A stretch of 64,000 nucleotides of DNA from Gordonia mangrovi (lineage in GTDB: Bacteria > Actinomycetota > Actinomycetes > Mycobacteriales > Mycobacteriaceae): assembly GCF_024734075.1 (NCBI RefSeq), contig NZ_CP102850.1, positions 5,270,001 to 5,334,000 of the forward strand, written 5' to 3'. The first letter of the stretch is position 1. The number at the start of each line of letters is the position of its first letter. Below the pieces are notes generated by a model. It worked only from the letters and a program-made list of their open reading frames with translations, was not told the origin of the DNA and did no database searches. Made by a program: the position numbers and the translations under genes. This document shows positions 52,670 to 64,000 of the stretch, one piece after another.

Positions 52670-53107
52670 TCAGGCGTCCGCCGCGTCGGCAGCCTCGACG
52701 GCTTCGACGAAGGCGTCCATCGGGATCCGGCCGGAGGCGACCAGCTGCGCACCGTTGCGGCGCAGCGCTCCGGCGAACGGTGCCGCCCAGGCGTTCTCGT
52801 AGACGAGAATCGCCGCGGCGGTCCCCGGCTGCAGCACCGACGCCGCTTCGGCGATGTCATCCTCGCCGATCAGATCGCTCGCCGCACCGTCGAGAATCTC
52901 GAAATCGACACCGAGCTGGTCGATCTCGAGATGCGTCAGGGTGCCGTCCTCAGCCTTCTGCACAAATGCCAGATCGATGACGCGGATGATGCCGCGGTCG
53001 ACCAGCTCGACAAGATACGGGATCGCTTCGCCGGTCGGCTGCTGCCCACTCCACTCCAGAACTATGTAATCGATGGGTCCGATGTCGGGAACGACTTCTT
53101 CGGTCAT
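52670..53107 (-). CDS. DUF6325 family protein
   Basis: A 145-residue acidic protein: GPIDYIVLEWSGQQPTGEA at the start, ELVDRGIIRVIDLAFVQKA, and VYENAWAAPFAGALRRNG near the end. This is the DUF6325 family pattern; function unknown, usually found next to SHOCT proteins as here (47-base gap). A GAGGAAG ribosome site precedes the ATG. Confidence 0.85.
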   Translation of the reverse strand: MTEEVVPDIGPIDYIVLEWSGQQPTGEAIPYLVELVDRGIIRVIDLAFVQKAEDGTLTHLEIDQLGVDFEILDGAASDLIGEDDIAEAASVLQPGTAAAILVYENAWAAPFAGALRRNGAQLVASGRIPMDAFVEAVEAADAADA

Positions 53108-53219
53108 GACGACTTCCTCGCTGCGTCGCGATTGACAGGGCGGTGGCCGGTCGCGGCATGACGCAGTGCCTGACCGTCCTCCACGATCCTAGTGTCGAGG
53201 CGGCGGAAGTGGGCGGTTC

Positions 53220-55055
53220 TCACCGCAGGTCGATCACCTCGTCGTCGGGGGCGTCGTCGTAGAGTTTCCCGATCCTTTCGGCATATTTGGTCGCGATCGG
53301 GTTGCGTCGCAGTTTCATCGTCGGAGTGAGCTCGTCGCCACCCGGGTCCCAGGCCACCGGCACGATGGTGAACCGCTTGACCTGTTCGACGCGGGACAGT
53401 TTGCTGTTGCCCTGGCGCACCGCGGCGGTGACCTCGTCGATCACTTCCCGTCTGCTCGACAGCGTCGCCATGTCGGCGTCGGGGATGTTGAGCATCTTCG
53501 CCCGTGCGGCTGCCGCGTCGGGATCGAGCACCACCAGCGCCGAGATGTAGGGCCGCCCGTCGCCGATCGCCGCCACCTGGCCGATGAGCGAGGAGGCCGC
53601 CTTCATCGCGTTCTCGATGTTGGTCGGCGACATGTTCTTACCCGACTCGTTGATGATGAGTTCCTTCTTGCGGTCGACGATGGTGACGTTGCCCGCATCG
53701 TCGATCTTCGCGATGTCACCGGTGGCGAGCCAACCGTCGGCGTCGATGGTTTCCGCCGTCTTCTCGGGCTGCTTCCGGTATCCACGCATCACGACCGGCC
53801 CACGGATCAACAACTCACCGTCGTCGGCGAGCTTGGCCTCCACCCCGGAGACGGTCTTACCGACGGTGCCGATCTTCAGGTTCTCCGAGGTGGTCATCGT
53901 GGAGACGCCGGTGGTCTCCGACATCCCCCACACCTCCAACACGGGCACACCGAGTCCCAGGAAGAACTCCAGAACCTCTTTCGGGATGGCAGCGGCGCCG
54001 GACCCGGCGAAGTGCACCTGGTCCATCCCGATGGCCTCGCGCACCTTGTGCAGGACGAGTTTGTCGGCCAGCCCGTGTTGCAGTGCGCCGACTCGTCCGG
54101 GATCGCGGCCCTCGAGCTGCGCACGCGCTGCCGCGGCGCCCGCTCCCAGCGCCCAGGCCGCGAGGTTCTTCTTCACCGGGCTGGATTCCTCGGACATCTT
54201 GGCTTCGATGCCGGCGCGGATCTTCTGCCAGACGCGCGGTACGCCGAAGAAGAAGGTCGGGCGCACTTCTGGTAGAGCCGCGGCGATCTCCCGCGGATCC
54301 GGGACCGTGGTGATCTGGATGCCGCGCACCATGTTTGCAGCGTGTGAGGACACCCGGTCGGCGATATGCGCGGCGGGGAGATACGAGATCACCCGGTCGT
54401 CGAAGCCGGCCTCCACGTGTTCGGCGAGAGCCGCCAGCTCCGCGATGATGTTGCGGTGGGTGATCTCCACGCCCTTGGGCGGGCCGGTGGTGCCCGACGT
54501 GTAGATCAGGGTGGCGAGATCTTCGGGCGCAACCGCCCGCCAGGACGCCTCGAAGTCGAAACCCTCGGGCGCAGCGGTCTGTTCGAGGTCGGCGAGCGAC
54601 ATCGCATCCGTGGCCGTGCCGTCGACGACGATGGTTGTGGTGACATTCGTGTTGGCCGCCCGGATCGCGGGCAGGAACACCTGCTCGGTCACCACGACGG
54701 AGTTCTCGGCGTTGCCGAACAGGTACTCGATCTGATCGGGGGCGCTGGTGTTGTAGATCGAGAACGGGATCGCGCCCAGATGGAGAGCCGCGGTGTCGAC
54801 GAGGTGGAACTCGGGCCGGTTGGTCAGCATGATGCCGATGGTGTCGCCGGGGCCGACACCGATCGCAGCGAGCCCGCGGGCGATCGCCTCCACCCGCCGG
54901 CCGTACTCGGCCCAGGTGATCTCCTGGATGCCGCCGACGGTCCGCAGGGCTACTGCGTCGGGGCGGACGGTGATCGATTGCTGGAACGCCTCGGGCAGCG
55001 TGGCCACCTGAGCCCCCGTCTCGTGGGGAAAGGTGATCTGTTCTGTCTGCGTCAT
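53220..55055 (-). CDS. Long-chain acyl-CoA synthetase, FadD15-like
   Basis: A 611-residue AMP-binding enzyme. It has the P-loop LIYTSGTTGPPKGVE, the A5-type motif with EVWGMSETTG, the A7-A8 hinge DGWLATGDIAKIDDAGN and the final catalytic Lys region KKELIINESGKNMSP. These match the long-chain fatty-acid ligases of the FadD15 kind, which activate fatty acids with ATP and CoA. ATG at 55055 is chosen; an in-frame codon 42 bases earlier adds a non-family lead. Confidence 0.93.
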   Translation of the reverse strand: MTQTEQITFPHETGAQVATLPEAFQQSITVRPDAVALRTVGGIQEITWAEYGRRVEAIARGLAAIGVGPGDTIGIMLTNRPEFHLVDTAALHLGAIPFSIYNTSAPDQIEYLFGNAENSVVVTEQVFLPAIRAANTNVTTTIVVDGTATDAMSLADLEQTAAPEGFDFEASWRAVAPEDLATLIYTSGTTGPPKGVEITHRNIIAELAALAEHVEAGFDDRVISYLPAAHIADRVSSHAANMVRGIQITTVPDPREIAAALPEVRPTFFFGVPRVWQKIRAGIEAKMSEESSPVKKNLAAWALGAGAAAARAQLEGRDPGRVGALQHGLADKLVLHKVREAIGMDQVHFAGSGAAAIPKEVLEFFLGLGVPVLEVWGMSETTGVSTMTTSENLKIGTVGKTVSGVEAKLADDGELLIRGPVVMRGYRKQPEKTAETIDADGWLATGDIAKIDDAGNVTIVDRKKELIINESGKNMSPTNIENAMKAASSLIGQVAAIGDGRPYISALVVLDPDAAAARAKMLNIPDADMATLSSRREVIDEVTAAVRQGNSKLSRVEQVKRFTIVPVAWDPGGDELTPTMKLRRNPIATKYAERIGKLYDDAPDDEVIDLR

Positions 55056-55198
55056 GACCGATATCCTCGCTCGTCTGGTCAGAGTGGTCGCCATCACAGT
55101 ACCGATTGCATGGCGGTGTCGACAGCCTTCTGCGAGATCGGTAATCGGAAAGTAAAGAACCGACGTCAGGGTGCCGTTCTGCGATCAGATCGGCTGCA

Positions 55199-57052
55199 TC
55201 AGGCGTTCACCGCCCGCAATTCCCACTCGCCGCCACCGGTCAGTTCGAGGACCTCGGTGTGGTGCTGATCGGTGGTGCTGCGGTGACTGACCGACACCAG
55301 GATGGTCTCCGGAAGTTCTTCGCGGATCAGCGAATACAAAGAGAACTCGAGGCCCTCGTCGACCGCCGAGGTCGCCTCGTCCATGAAGACCACCTCCGGG
55401 CGGGTCAACAGGATGCGCGCGAACGCCACCCGCTGCTGCTCACCCGGAGACAGGACCTTCGACCAGTCCTCCTCCTCGTCGAGGCGGTCGACGAGATGCG
55501 GCAGGAAAACCTGCTGTAGTGCGCGTCGGATGGCATCGTCGCCGAGTTCGTCGGGTGCAGCCGGGTATGCGACCGCGGTGCGCAGGTCGCCCAGCGGGAT
55601 GTAGGGGATCTGGGAGAGGAACAGAGTGCGCCGTCCGAGTGGCCGGTCGACCTCGCCATCGACGAATGGCCACATCTCTGCGATGCCACGCAACAGCGTC
55701 GTCTTGCCCGAACCCGAGCTGCCCTTGACCACCAGCGCATCGCCGGGCGACATCGACAGCGACAGTGACCGCACGAGCGGCCGGTCGTCGGGTGTTGTGA
55801 TGTCCACGTCCTGCAGTGTGAGGCGCCGCTGTCCGGTTTCCTCTGTCGGAATCCGTCGCAACTCGCGCGATTTGTTGTTCGCGTCATGCAGCCCGTCGAG
55901 ACGGATCATGGAGGCGCGCAGTTCGGTGAACTCGTCGTAGGATTCGCGAAAGAACGACAGTGAGGAATGCATGTTGCCGAAGGCCGTCGACGACTGCATC
56001 ACCGCGCCGAGGGTGATGTCACCGGCTATGAAGCGTGGCGCCTGGACGATCAGCGGAAACACAACGGCGGTCTGATTCACCGTGAGGTTCCAGCCATTGA
56101 ACTTCAACGTCCGGAAGACGATTCGCCAGAAGTTCTGGATCACCGCGGCAAAGCGTGCAAGCAGTCCCGCCCGTTCGACTCCCTCGCCTCGGTAGAACGC
56201 CACATTCTCTGCTCCGTCGCGGATGCGGACCAGCGCGTAGCGGAAGTTCGCGGTGAGACGCTCGTTCAGGAAGTTCAGGCGGATCAGCGGTCTGCCGATG
56301 TAGAACGCGACCACCGTGGTCACCAGGACGTAGCTGAGGACAATCCACATCATCGCGCGTGGGAACGTGACGCCGAGGATCGTCAACGGACCGGACAGAT
56401 CCCACAGGATCTTGGTGAACGAGACGATGGAGACCACGGCGGATACGGCACCGAAGGCCAGCGCACGCGAATACACGACGAAGTTCGTGATGTCGGCCTG
56501 GATGCGCTGATCCGGGTTGTCGATGTTGGCGTCACCGACGAAGCGGTTGCGGTAGTAGGCCTGGCCGTCGAGCCAATCGGCCGTCAACCGATCGGTCAAC
56601 CATGTCCGCCAACGGATATCGAAGGCCTGACCCGCGTAGTAGTCGACGAGAGAACGGATCACGTGGATCGTCGCCAACAGTCCGAAGATGCCGATCGCAC
56701 GCCAGAAGGCGGACGCGGCGGCGTCGCGTGCCGCAAGATCGCCCTGCACAAGCCCCTCGGCGATTTCCTGCATCGCCGTGTACATGTCGTTGTACTGGTA
56801 GGAGATCAGAACGTTCAGTCGCACGCCCAACAGGGTCAGCAACAGCAATCCGGCAAGTATCGACCATGTCAGCCACTTGCCGGGGCCGGTGAAGAAGCCC
56901 CGCGACAGCCGCCAGAACTGCCGGCCCCAGGTGGTGAATCGGGCAAGAAGCGCGCAGATCGCGATTCCGACAGCTGCCGAGATCGCAAATGCGAGCGCCA
57001 GCCAGATCGTCGATGCGAGCCATTCGTGGCCCCAATCGATGCTCTCGTCCAC
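55199..57052 (-). CDS. BacA/SbmA-like ABC transporter with fused ATPase (Rv1819c-like)
   Basis: A 617-residue exporter-fold ABC protein. The N-terminal membrane part (about 1-350) has six helices and family marks such as NVLISYQYNDMYTAMQ, WRTWLTDRLTADWLDGQAYY and NPDQRIQADI. The ATPase part (about 400-617) has Walker A GSSGSGKTTLLRG, signature LSPGEQQRVAFARIL and Walker B EVVFMDEATSAVDEG. The layout matches Rv1819c, which in M. tuberculosis takes up vitamin B12 and hydrophilic peptides. It works as a homodimer in the membrane. Confidence 0.92.
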   Translation of the reverse strand: MDESIDWGHEWLASTIWLALAFAISAAVGIAICALLARFTTWGRQFWRLSRGFFTGPGKWLTWSILAGLLLLTLLGVRLNVLISYQYNDMYTAMQEIAEGLVQGDLAARDAAASAFWRAIGIFGLLATIHVIRSLVDYYAGQAFDIRWRTWLTDRLTADWLDGQAYYRNRFVGDANIDNPDQRIQADITNFVVYSRALAFGAVSAVVSIVSFTKILWDLSGPLTILGVTFPRAMMWIVLSYVLVTTVVAFYIGRPLIRLNFLNERLTANFRYALVRIRDGAENVAFYRGEGVERAGLLARFAAVIQNFWRIVFRTLKFNGWNLTVNQTAVVFPLIVQAPRFIAGDITLGAVMQSSTAFGNMHSSLSFFRESYDEFTELRASMIRLDGLHDANNKSRELRRIPTEETGQRRLTLQDVDITTPDDRPLVRSLSLSMSPGDALVVKGSSGSGKTTLLRGIAEMWPFVDGEVDRPLGRRTLFLSQIPYIPLGDLRTAVAYPAAPDELGDDAIRRALQQVFLPHLVDRLDEEEDWSKVLSPGEQQRVAFARILLTRPEVVFMDEATSAVDEGLEFSLYSLIREELPETILVSVSHRSTTDQHHTEVLELTGGGEWELRAVNA

Positions 57053-57163
57053 GCATCCCCTCCATGCACACGCCGGCGGGAGCCGACGACCGACAGATCG
57101 CCGAAGTGTATCCCGGGTCGGCGATGTGCACCGGACAACGACGCCGGCGTCACCACTTGGGGG

Positions 57164-57646
57164 TCACGACACCGGTCGCAGCACTGCGCCTTGTTCGAGG
57201 GCGGATTCGGAGACCGTCTCCTGGAAGGCATCTCCCACCCGCACGACGTATCCACCGCGGGCAGCGGGTACGTCGTCGGCGGTGAACGGCAACTCGCAGC
57301 GGCCTTCGTCGGTCCGTGGTCCACCGAGTTGAGTGGACGCCAGTTCCTCGCCGGTCTCGTCGTAGATCCGCACGGCCGTGCCGGTGGCGATCTGGCCGTC
57401 GCCGGACGCGCAGATCACCACCCCGCGGGCACTGAAGGTTGCCGCGTTGACCGAGCCGACCATCAATGCCACGACGGCGACGCCGGCGAGCAACAGGCCC
57501 GCCAACGCGCTCGCCAAGATGATGACGGACCTGGTCCGGCGCTGCCAGGTGTGTTGGGGCAGCATCGGTCCCGGCTGCAACCAGTACTCGGGTCGAGTGT
57601 GTCCCGACGTCGCCCAGTCCGGTCCCGGTGGCTGGGGGTAGGTCAT
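57164..57646 (-). CDS. Single-span membrane protein with Pro-rich N-terminus
   Basis: A 160-residue protein. A Pro/Gly-rich, Trp-containing cytosolic lead (about 1-35), a membrane helix (SVIILASALAGLLLAGVAVV, about 39-60) and an exported domain of about 95 residues with two Cys (VVICASGDG and GRCELPF) that could pair. This architecture is common in mycobacterial envelope proteins. No known domain recognised. Confidence 0.8.
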   Translation of the reverse strand: MTYPQPPGPDWATSGHTRPEYWLQPGPMLPQHTWQRRTRSVIILASALAGLLLAGVAVVALMVGSVNAATFSARGVVICASGDGQIATGTAVRIYDETGEELASTQLGGPRTDEGRCELPFTADDVPAARGGYVVRVGDAFQETVSESALEQGAVLRPVS

Positions 57647-57670
57647 GGCGACCAGTGTGCCATTGGCCGT

Positions 57671-58546
57671 TCAGCTCTTCGGCGGGAAGTACTTGATCAG
57701 CGCTTCTTGCACCACCGAGGTCGCCAGCGTGCCATCCCGCATCCAGAACCGTCCCGATCCCATGCCGCGCGAACCCGACGCCACCGGTGAGCGCGTGGCG
57801 TAGAGCATCCAGTCATCGAAGCGGAATTCCCGGTGAAACCACATGGAGTGGTTCACCGTGGCGGCAAAGAGTCGGTCGATCCCCCAGGACAGCCCGTGAG
57901 TGGTGATGATCGAGTCGAGAACCGTGGTGTCCGAGGCGTAGCACATGGCGGCCACATGCATGATCGGGTCGTCGGGCATCGCGCCGTCGGTCTTCATCCA
58001 GACCCGGTTGTCCTTGAGCTTCTCCCCCGCGTCGCGGACCTTCCAGGTCGGGTCGTTGGCGAAGCGGATGTCGATCGGATGCATTGCGTTGACGAAGGTC
58101 GCGATCCGGTCCTCAAAGCCCTTGAAATGCTCACCGAGCGGCGGCAATTCCTCCGGGTAGGGCACCTGCGGGATCTCCACGGCGTGTTCGAGACCGGCTG
58201 CGTTGTCCTGGAAGGCCACGAGCATCGTGAACACCTCGGCACCGTCCTGCATGGCGGTGACCTGACGGTTCGCGAAGGCCTTGCCGTCACGGAACCGCGA
58301 CACGTGGTATTCGAGCGGCTTGTTCACATCGCCGCCCCGGATGAAATGGGCATGCAGGGCGTGGATCGGCGGGGTGCCCCGGGTCAGGGTGCGCGATGCC
58401 GCGACCACGCCCTGCCCGAGCAACTGGCCACCGAAGGTCCGCGCGGTCTTCTGCTCAGGATGGTGACCGATGAACAGGTCGTCGTCGCGGCGGTCGACGT
58501 CCAGAAGCGCGAGCAGTTTGCCGAGATCATCGGATTGAGCGGTCAT
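57671..58546 (-). CDS. tesB: Acyl-CoA thioesterase II
   Basis: A 291-residue double hotdog-fold thioesterase. The first half has the conserved FGGQLLGQGVVAASRTL stretch, and the second has HSMWFHREFRFDDWMLYA and SGSRGMGSGRFWMRDG. It hydrolyses medium- to long-chain acyl-CoA to free acid and CoA in the cytosol. It sits just downstream of pyk on the same strand, the same order as pykA-tesB1 in M. tuberculosis. Confidence 0.95.
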   Translation of the reverse strand: MTAQSDDLGKLLALLDVDRRDDDLFIGHHPEQKTARTFGGQLLGQGVVAASRTLTRGTPPIHALHAHFIRGGDVNKPLEYHVSRFRDGKAFANRQVTAMQDGAEVFTMLVAFQDNAAGLEHAVEIPQVPYPEELPPLGEHFKGFEDRIATFVNAMHPIDIRFANDPTWKVRDAGEKLKDNRVWMKTDGAMPDDPIMHVAAMCYASDTTVLDSIITTHGLSWGIDRLFAATVNHSMWFHREFRFDDWMLYATRSPVASGSRGMGSGRFWMRDGTLATSVVQEALIKYFPPKS

Positions 58547-58592
58547 GAGAGCTCACCCTATGCCCTGCCGGCGCGCATCCGAGCGGTGGCAC

Positions 58593-58665
58593 CGTTCCGG
58601 CCGCAGGTGCCGCTTCTGGCCGCAGCTACCGCCGCAAGCCGGAAGCCGCAGGTGCGACCGGAACG
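58593..58665. repeat. Inverted repeat in the pyk-tesB gap
   Basis: Arms CGTTCCGG and CCGGAACG, 57 bases apart, enclosing two copies of CCGCAGGTG. It may form a large stem or be a remnant; there is no T-tract. Confidence 0.4.
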
Positions 58666-58687
58666 TGACCTCGCGAGTGACCCGGGC

Positions 58688-60121
58688 TCAGTGGTCCTGC
58701 TCGCCGATGCGGTGGACGTGGATCATGTTGGTGGAGCCGACGGTGCCGGGCGGGGCGCCGGCCACGATCACCACCACATCGCCCTCTTTGAGTCGACCGA
58801 TCCTGAGCAACTGATGATCCACCTGATCGATCATGTGGTCGGTGGTGTCGACGTGATCGACGATGAACGTCTCGGTACCCCAGCTCAACGCGAGCTGACT
58901 GCGTACCGCCTGAGTCGGGGTGAAGGCGAGCAGCGGCAGCCGTGAATGCAGGCGCGCCAGACGACGCACCGTGTCACCGGACTGGGTGAATGCGACGAGT
59001 GCCTTGACCTCCAACCGCTCGCCGATATCACGGGCGGCGTAGGAGATGATGCCCCGCTTGGTACGCGGCACGTGCGACAGCGGCGGCACATCACGTTGAC
59101 CGCCCTCCACCGCGCGGGCGATCTTGTCCATCGTCAACACCGCATCGATCGGCCACTTGCCCACCGACGTCTCACCCGAGAGCATCACCGCGTCCGCACC
59201 GTCGAGCACCGCGTTGGCGACGTCGGACGCCTCCGCGCGGGTGGGCCGCGAGTTCTCGATCATCGAATCGAGCATCTGGGTGGCCACGATGACCGGTTTG
59301 GCGTTCTCGCGCGCCATCTGGATGGCCCGCTTCTGCACCATCGGTACCTGCTCGAGCGGCAACTCGACACCCAGGTCACCGCGGGCGACCATGATCGCGT
59401 CGAAGGCCAACACGATCGCCTCGAGGTTGTCGATCGCCTCGGGCTTCTCCAGCTTCGCGATCACCGGCACCCGCCGGCCGACCCGATCCATCACCTCGTG
59501 CACGATCTCGATGTCGGCGGGGCTCCGCACGAACGACAGCGCGATCATGTCCACACCCAGTTTGAGTGCGAATTCGAGGTCGGCGATGTCTTTTTCCGAC
59601 ATGGCGGGCACCGACACGTTCATCCCCGGCAACGACAAACCCTTGTTGTTGCTGACCGGGCCGCCCTCGGTGACCCGGCAGACCACGTCGTTGCCCTCGA
59701 TCGCGGTCGCGGTCAACCCGACCTTGCCGTCGTCGACCAACAGACGGTCACCCACCGAGGCGTCCTCGGCGAGTTGCTTGTAGGTGGTCGACACCCGGTC
59801 CTGGGTGCCCTCGATGTCATCGACGGTGATACGCACCTCGTCACCGGTATCCCACATAACCTCGCCGTTGAGCGTTCCTTCATCGCGGAACTTCCCCAGG
59901 CGGATCTTGGGGCCCTGCAGATCGGCGAGCACGCCGACGGCTTTGCCGGCGGCGTCGCTGGCCTTGCGCACACGCGCATAGACGTCTCGATGGACGTCAT
60001 GGGTGCCGTGGCTCATGTTCATTCGAGCCACATCCAAGCCCGCTTCGACGAGCTCTTTCAGTTTCTCGTCCGAGCTTGTGGCCGGGCCGAGGGTGCAAAC
60101 GATCTTTGTACGACGTGTCAC
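58688..60121 (-). CDS. pyk: Pyruvate kinase
   Basis: A 477-residue glycolytic enzyme converting phosphoenolpyruvate and ADP to pyruvate and ATP. The N-terminal TRRTKIVCTLGPATSS, the metal and substrate site VIAKLEKPEAIDNLEAI and the active-site ARGDLGVELPLEQVP are intact, as is the C-terminal allosteric domain. GTG at 60121 has AAGG at about 8 bases and matches the M. tuberculosis start; ATG at 60127 is a close alternative. It lies between gltD and tesB, all on the same strand. Confidence 0.96.
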   Translation of the reverse strand: MTRRTKIVCTLGPATSSDEKLKELVEAGLDVARMNMSHGTHDVHRDVYARVRKASDAAGKAVGVLADLQGPKIRLGKFRDEGTLNGEVMWDTGDEVRITVDDIEGTQDRVSTTYKQLAEDASVGDRLLVDDGKVGLTATAIEGNDVVCRVTEGGPVSNNKGLSLPGMNVSVPAMSEKDIADLEFALKLGVDMIALSFVRSPADIEIVHEVMDRVGRRVPVIAKLEKPEAIDNLEAIVLAFDAIMVARGDLGVELPLEQVPMVQKRAIQMARENAKPVIVATQMLDSMIENSRPTRAEASDVANAVLDGADAVMLSGETSVGKWPIDAVLTMDKIARAVEGGQRDVPPLSHVPRTKRGIISYAARDIGERLEVKALVAFTQSGDTVRRLARLHSRLPLLAFTPTQAVRSQLALSWGTETFIVDHVDTTDHMIDQVDHQLLRIGRLKEGDVVVIVAGAPPGTVGSTNMIHVHRIGEQDH

Positions 60122-60233
60122 TGTCATCACCTTAGTCCCGTCGCCACGGCATCTCTATCCCGGCGACGATTGGTCATCCGCCCGCCATGTTGGTTTTGGA
60201 TTCCACCCCCCGGGTGGAACAACGATGAAGCGC

Positions 60234-61731
60234 TCACCGCACCGACAATGGCACGGCGGCCGGTCGGACCGGCGACGGAAGATCGGATTCGCCCATCAGG
60301 AACTCGTCGACCGCCCGGGCCGTCGATCGTCCTTCGGCGATCGCCCAGACGACCAGGGAGGCCCCGCGGTGGGCGTCCCCGCACACGAACACGCCGGGCG
60401 CGTCGGTCTGCCAATCACTCCCGCAGGACAGGGCGCCTCGCCGGTTGGGCTCGATACCCAGGTCATCGAGCAGTGGCCCACGCCGTACACCGGCGAAGCC
60501 GATCGCGAACAAGGCCATGTCACAGGGGATCTCGAACTCCTCACTGACCGGCGTCACCACTCGGCGCCCGTCTGGCTCTCGGGTGACCTGCACCTCGGCG
60601 AGCACCATCGCGGTGACGTTGCCGTCGGCATCTCCGACGAAACGCTGCACGGCCACCTCGTACTTGCGTACCCCACCTTCGGCGTGAGCCGACGACGTGC
60701 GCATGACCAACGGCCAGGTGGGCCACGGTGATCGGTCGTCATCCCGGTCCTCGGGCAGGGCCGGGTTGTAGTCGAGCTGCACCACCGACGCAGCTCCCTG
60801 CCGATGCGCGGTGCCCAGACAGTCGGCGCCGGTGTCGCCGCCGCCGATGATGACGACATGCTTTCCGGCCGCGGTGATCGGCGAGAGTCCGTCACCCTCA
60901 CATTCCTTGTTGGCTGGGACCAGGTGCTCCATGGCGAGATGAACGCCGTTGAGATCGCGGCCGGGAACCGGGTTGTCGCGCGCTTCCATCGCGCCGATGG
61001 CGAGAACCACCGCGTCGTGCCGGGACTGCAGATCCGCGACGGACAGATCAGCGCCGACATCGCAGTTGACGACGAATTCGGTGCCCTCGGCGCGCATCTG
61101 CGCGACCCGACGGTCGATGTCGGATTTGGGCAGTTTGTACTCCGGGATGCCGTAGCGCAGGAGCCCACCGATCCGGTCGTCACGCTCGTAGACGGTCACC
61201 TCGTGCCCGGCACGGGTCAGCTGCTGGGCTGCCGCCAAGCCTGCTGGGCCCGACCCCACCACGCCGACCGATTTCCCGGATCGGGCGGCCGGCGGCTCGG
61301 GTCCGATGATGGCCTCGGCCCACGATTCGTAGGCGATGGTCTTCTCGATGCGCTTGATGGTGACGCTGCCCCCGGTGGTGGCCTCCGAGATCGACAACAC
61401 GCAGGCGGCCTCGCACGGTGCCGGGCACACCAGCCCGGTGAACTCGGGGAAGTTGTTCGTGGCGTGCAGCCGAGCGCTGGCCGCGTCCCAGCGGCCGCGA
61501 CGCACCAGGTCGTTCCACTCGGGGATCAGGTTGCCCAGCGGGCACCCGGCGGTGCCCGAGTGGCAGAACGGGATTCCGCAATCCATACACCGTCGCGCCT
61601 GCTCGGACACGTCGGTGAGTTCCAACATCGGGTTGTCGGGATGGGCGTACACGTCGCCCCAGTCCTGCACCCGCTCGGCGACGGGACGGTACTTCGATTC
61701 CTTCTTCCGGACGTCCAGGAATCCGCGCGGG

Positions 61732-61739
<8 letters not shown>
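60234..61739 (-). CDS. gltD: Glutamate synthase small subunit
   Basis: A 501-residue NADPH-dependent small subunit. The N-terminal 4Fe-4S region has [20 protein letters not shown] and [12 protein letters not shown]. The FAD site is [14 protein letters not shown] and the NADPH site is [14 protein letters not shown]. It passes electrons from NADPH to the large subunit so that glutamine and 2-oxoglutarate give two glutamates. Its start overlaps the gltB stop by eight bases. Confidence 0.96.

Positions 61740-64000
<2,261 letters not shown>

Overview
The window is high-GC, densely packed DNA from an actinobacterium. The best fit is the order Mycobacteriales, and a Gordonia-like genus is the most likely guess from gene content alone. 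Markers for this are an ANTAR response regulator of the PdtaR (Rv1626) type beside a tRNA gene and not far from polA, a mycobacterial-type Sdh1 operon in the order Rv0250c to Rv0247c, a FadD15-like acyl-CoA ligase, an Rv1819c/BacA-like transporter, and a gltBD-pyk-tesB block. No rRNA, CRISPR array, transposase or prophage was seen.

Layout. 1-9 kb: the C-terminal end of a LuxR-type regulator, then a small-enzyme cluster (MBL-fold protein, DUF3237-like, glyoxalase-fold, YdhR-like, YczE-like membrane protein, 2H phosphoesterase). This is followed by a winged-helix methyltransferase that overlaps, tail to tail, a large AfsR/SARP-type ATPase regulator. 9-17 kb: a second methyltransferase, a three-gene polar amino-acid ABC importer, polA, an acetyltransferase and a secreted DUF5995 protein. 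17-19 kb: a wrecked branched-chain amino-acid (liv) locus. Only livK and a livF fragment without Walker A remain, with about 0.6 kb of hairpin-rich DNA between them. 19-28 kb: pdtaR, a tRNA with anticodon CAA, a 1-Cys peroxiredoxin behind a CsoR-type palindrome, a BNR-repeat lipoprotein, a second copy of the acetyltransferase, amt plus a tiny membrane partner, a hydrolase, and an ABC exporter. 28-35 kb: a four-module persulfide-handling flavoprotein and the sdh1 operon. 35-45 kb: assorted housekeeping genes and a second methyltransferase/AfsR pair. 45-55 kb: a PTS EIIBCA permease, an operon for a tandem-repeat peptide with a JmjC-type oxygenase and a sucraseferredoxin-like protein, an MFS exporter, a SHOCT/DUF6325 pair and an acyl-CoA ligase. 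55-64 kb: a BacA-like ABC transporter, tesB, pyk, gltD and the C-terminal three-quarters of gltB, which runs off the window.

The most unusual feature is the operon at 48075-50453. An 84-residue acidic, Gly/Asp-rich peptide, built from three nearly identical 24-residue units, lies 10 bases upstream of a JmjC/cupin_4 oxygenase. The oxygenase gene overlaps the sucraseferredoxin-like gene by 4 bases. It looks like a multi-core peptide hydroxylation (RiPP-like) system. Other points of interest are the CsoR-type operator over the -10 box of the peroxiredoxin gene, the Leu(CAA) tRNA with a class I shape, the collapsed liv locus, and two paralogous methyltransferase plus AfsR-regulator modules.
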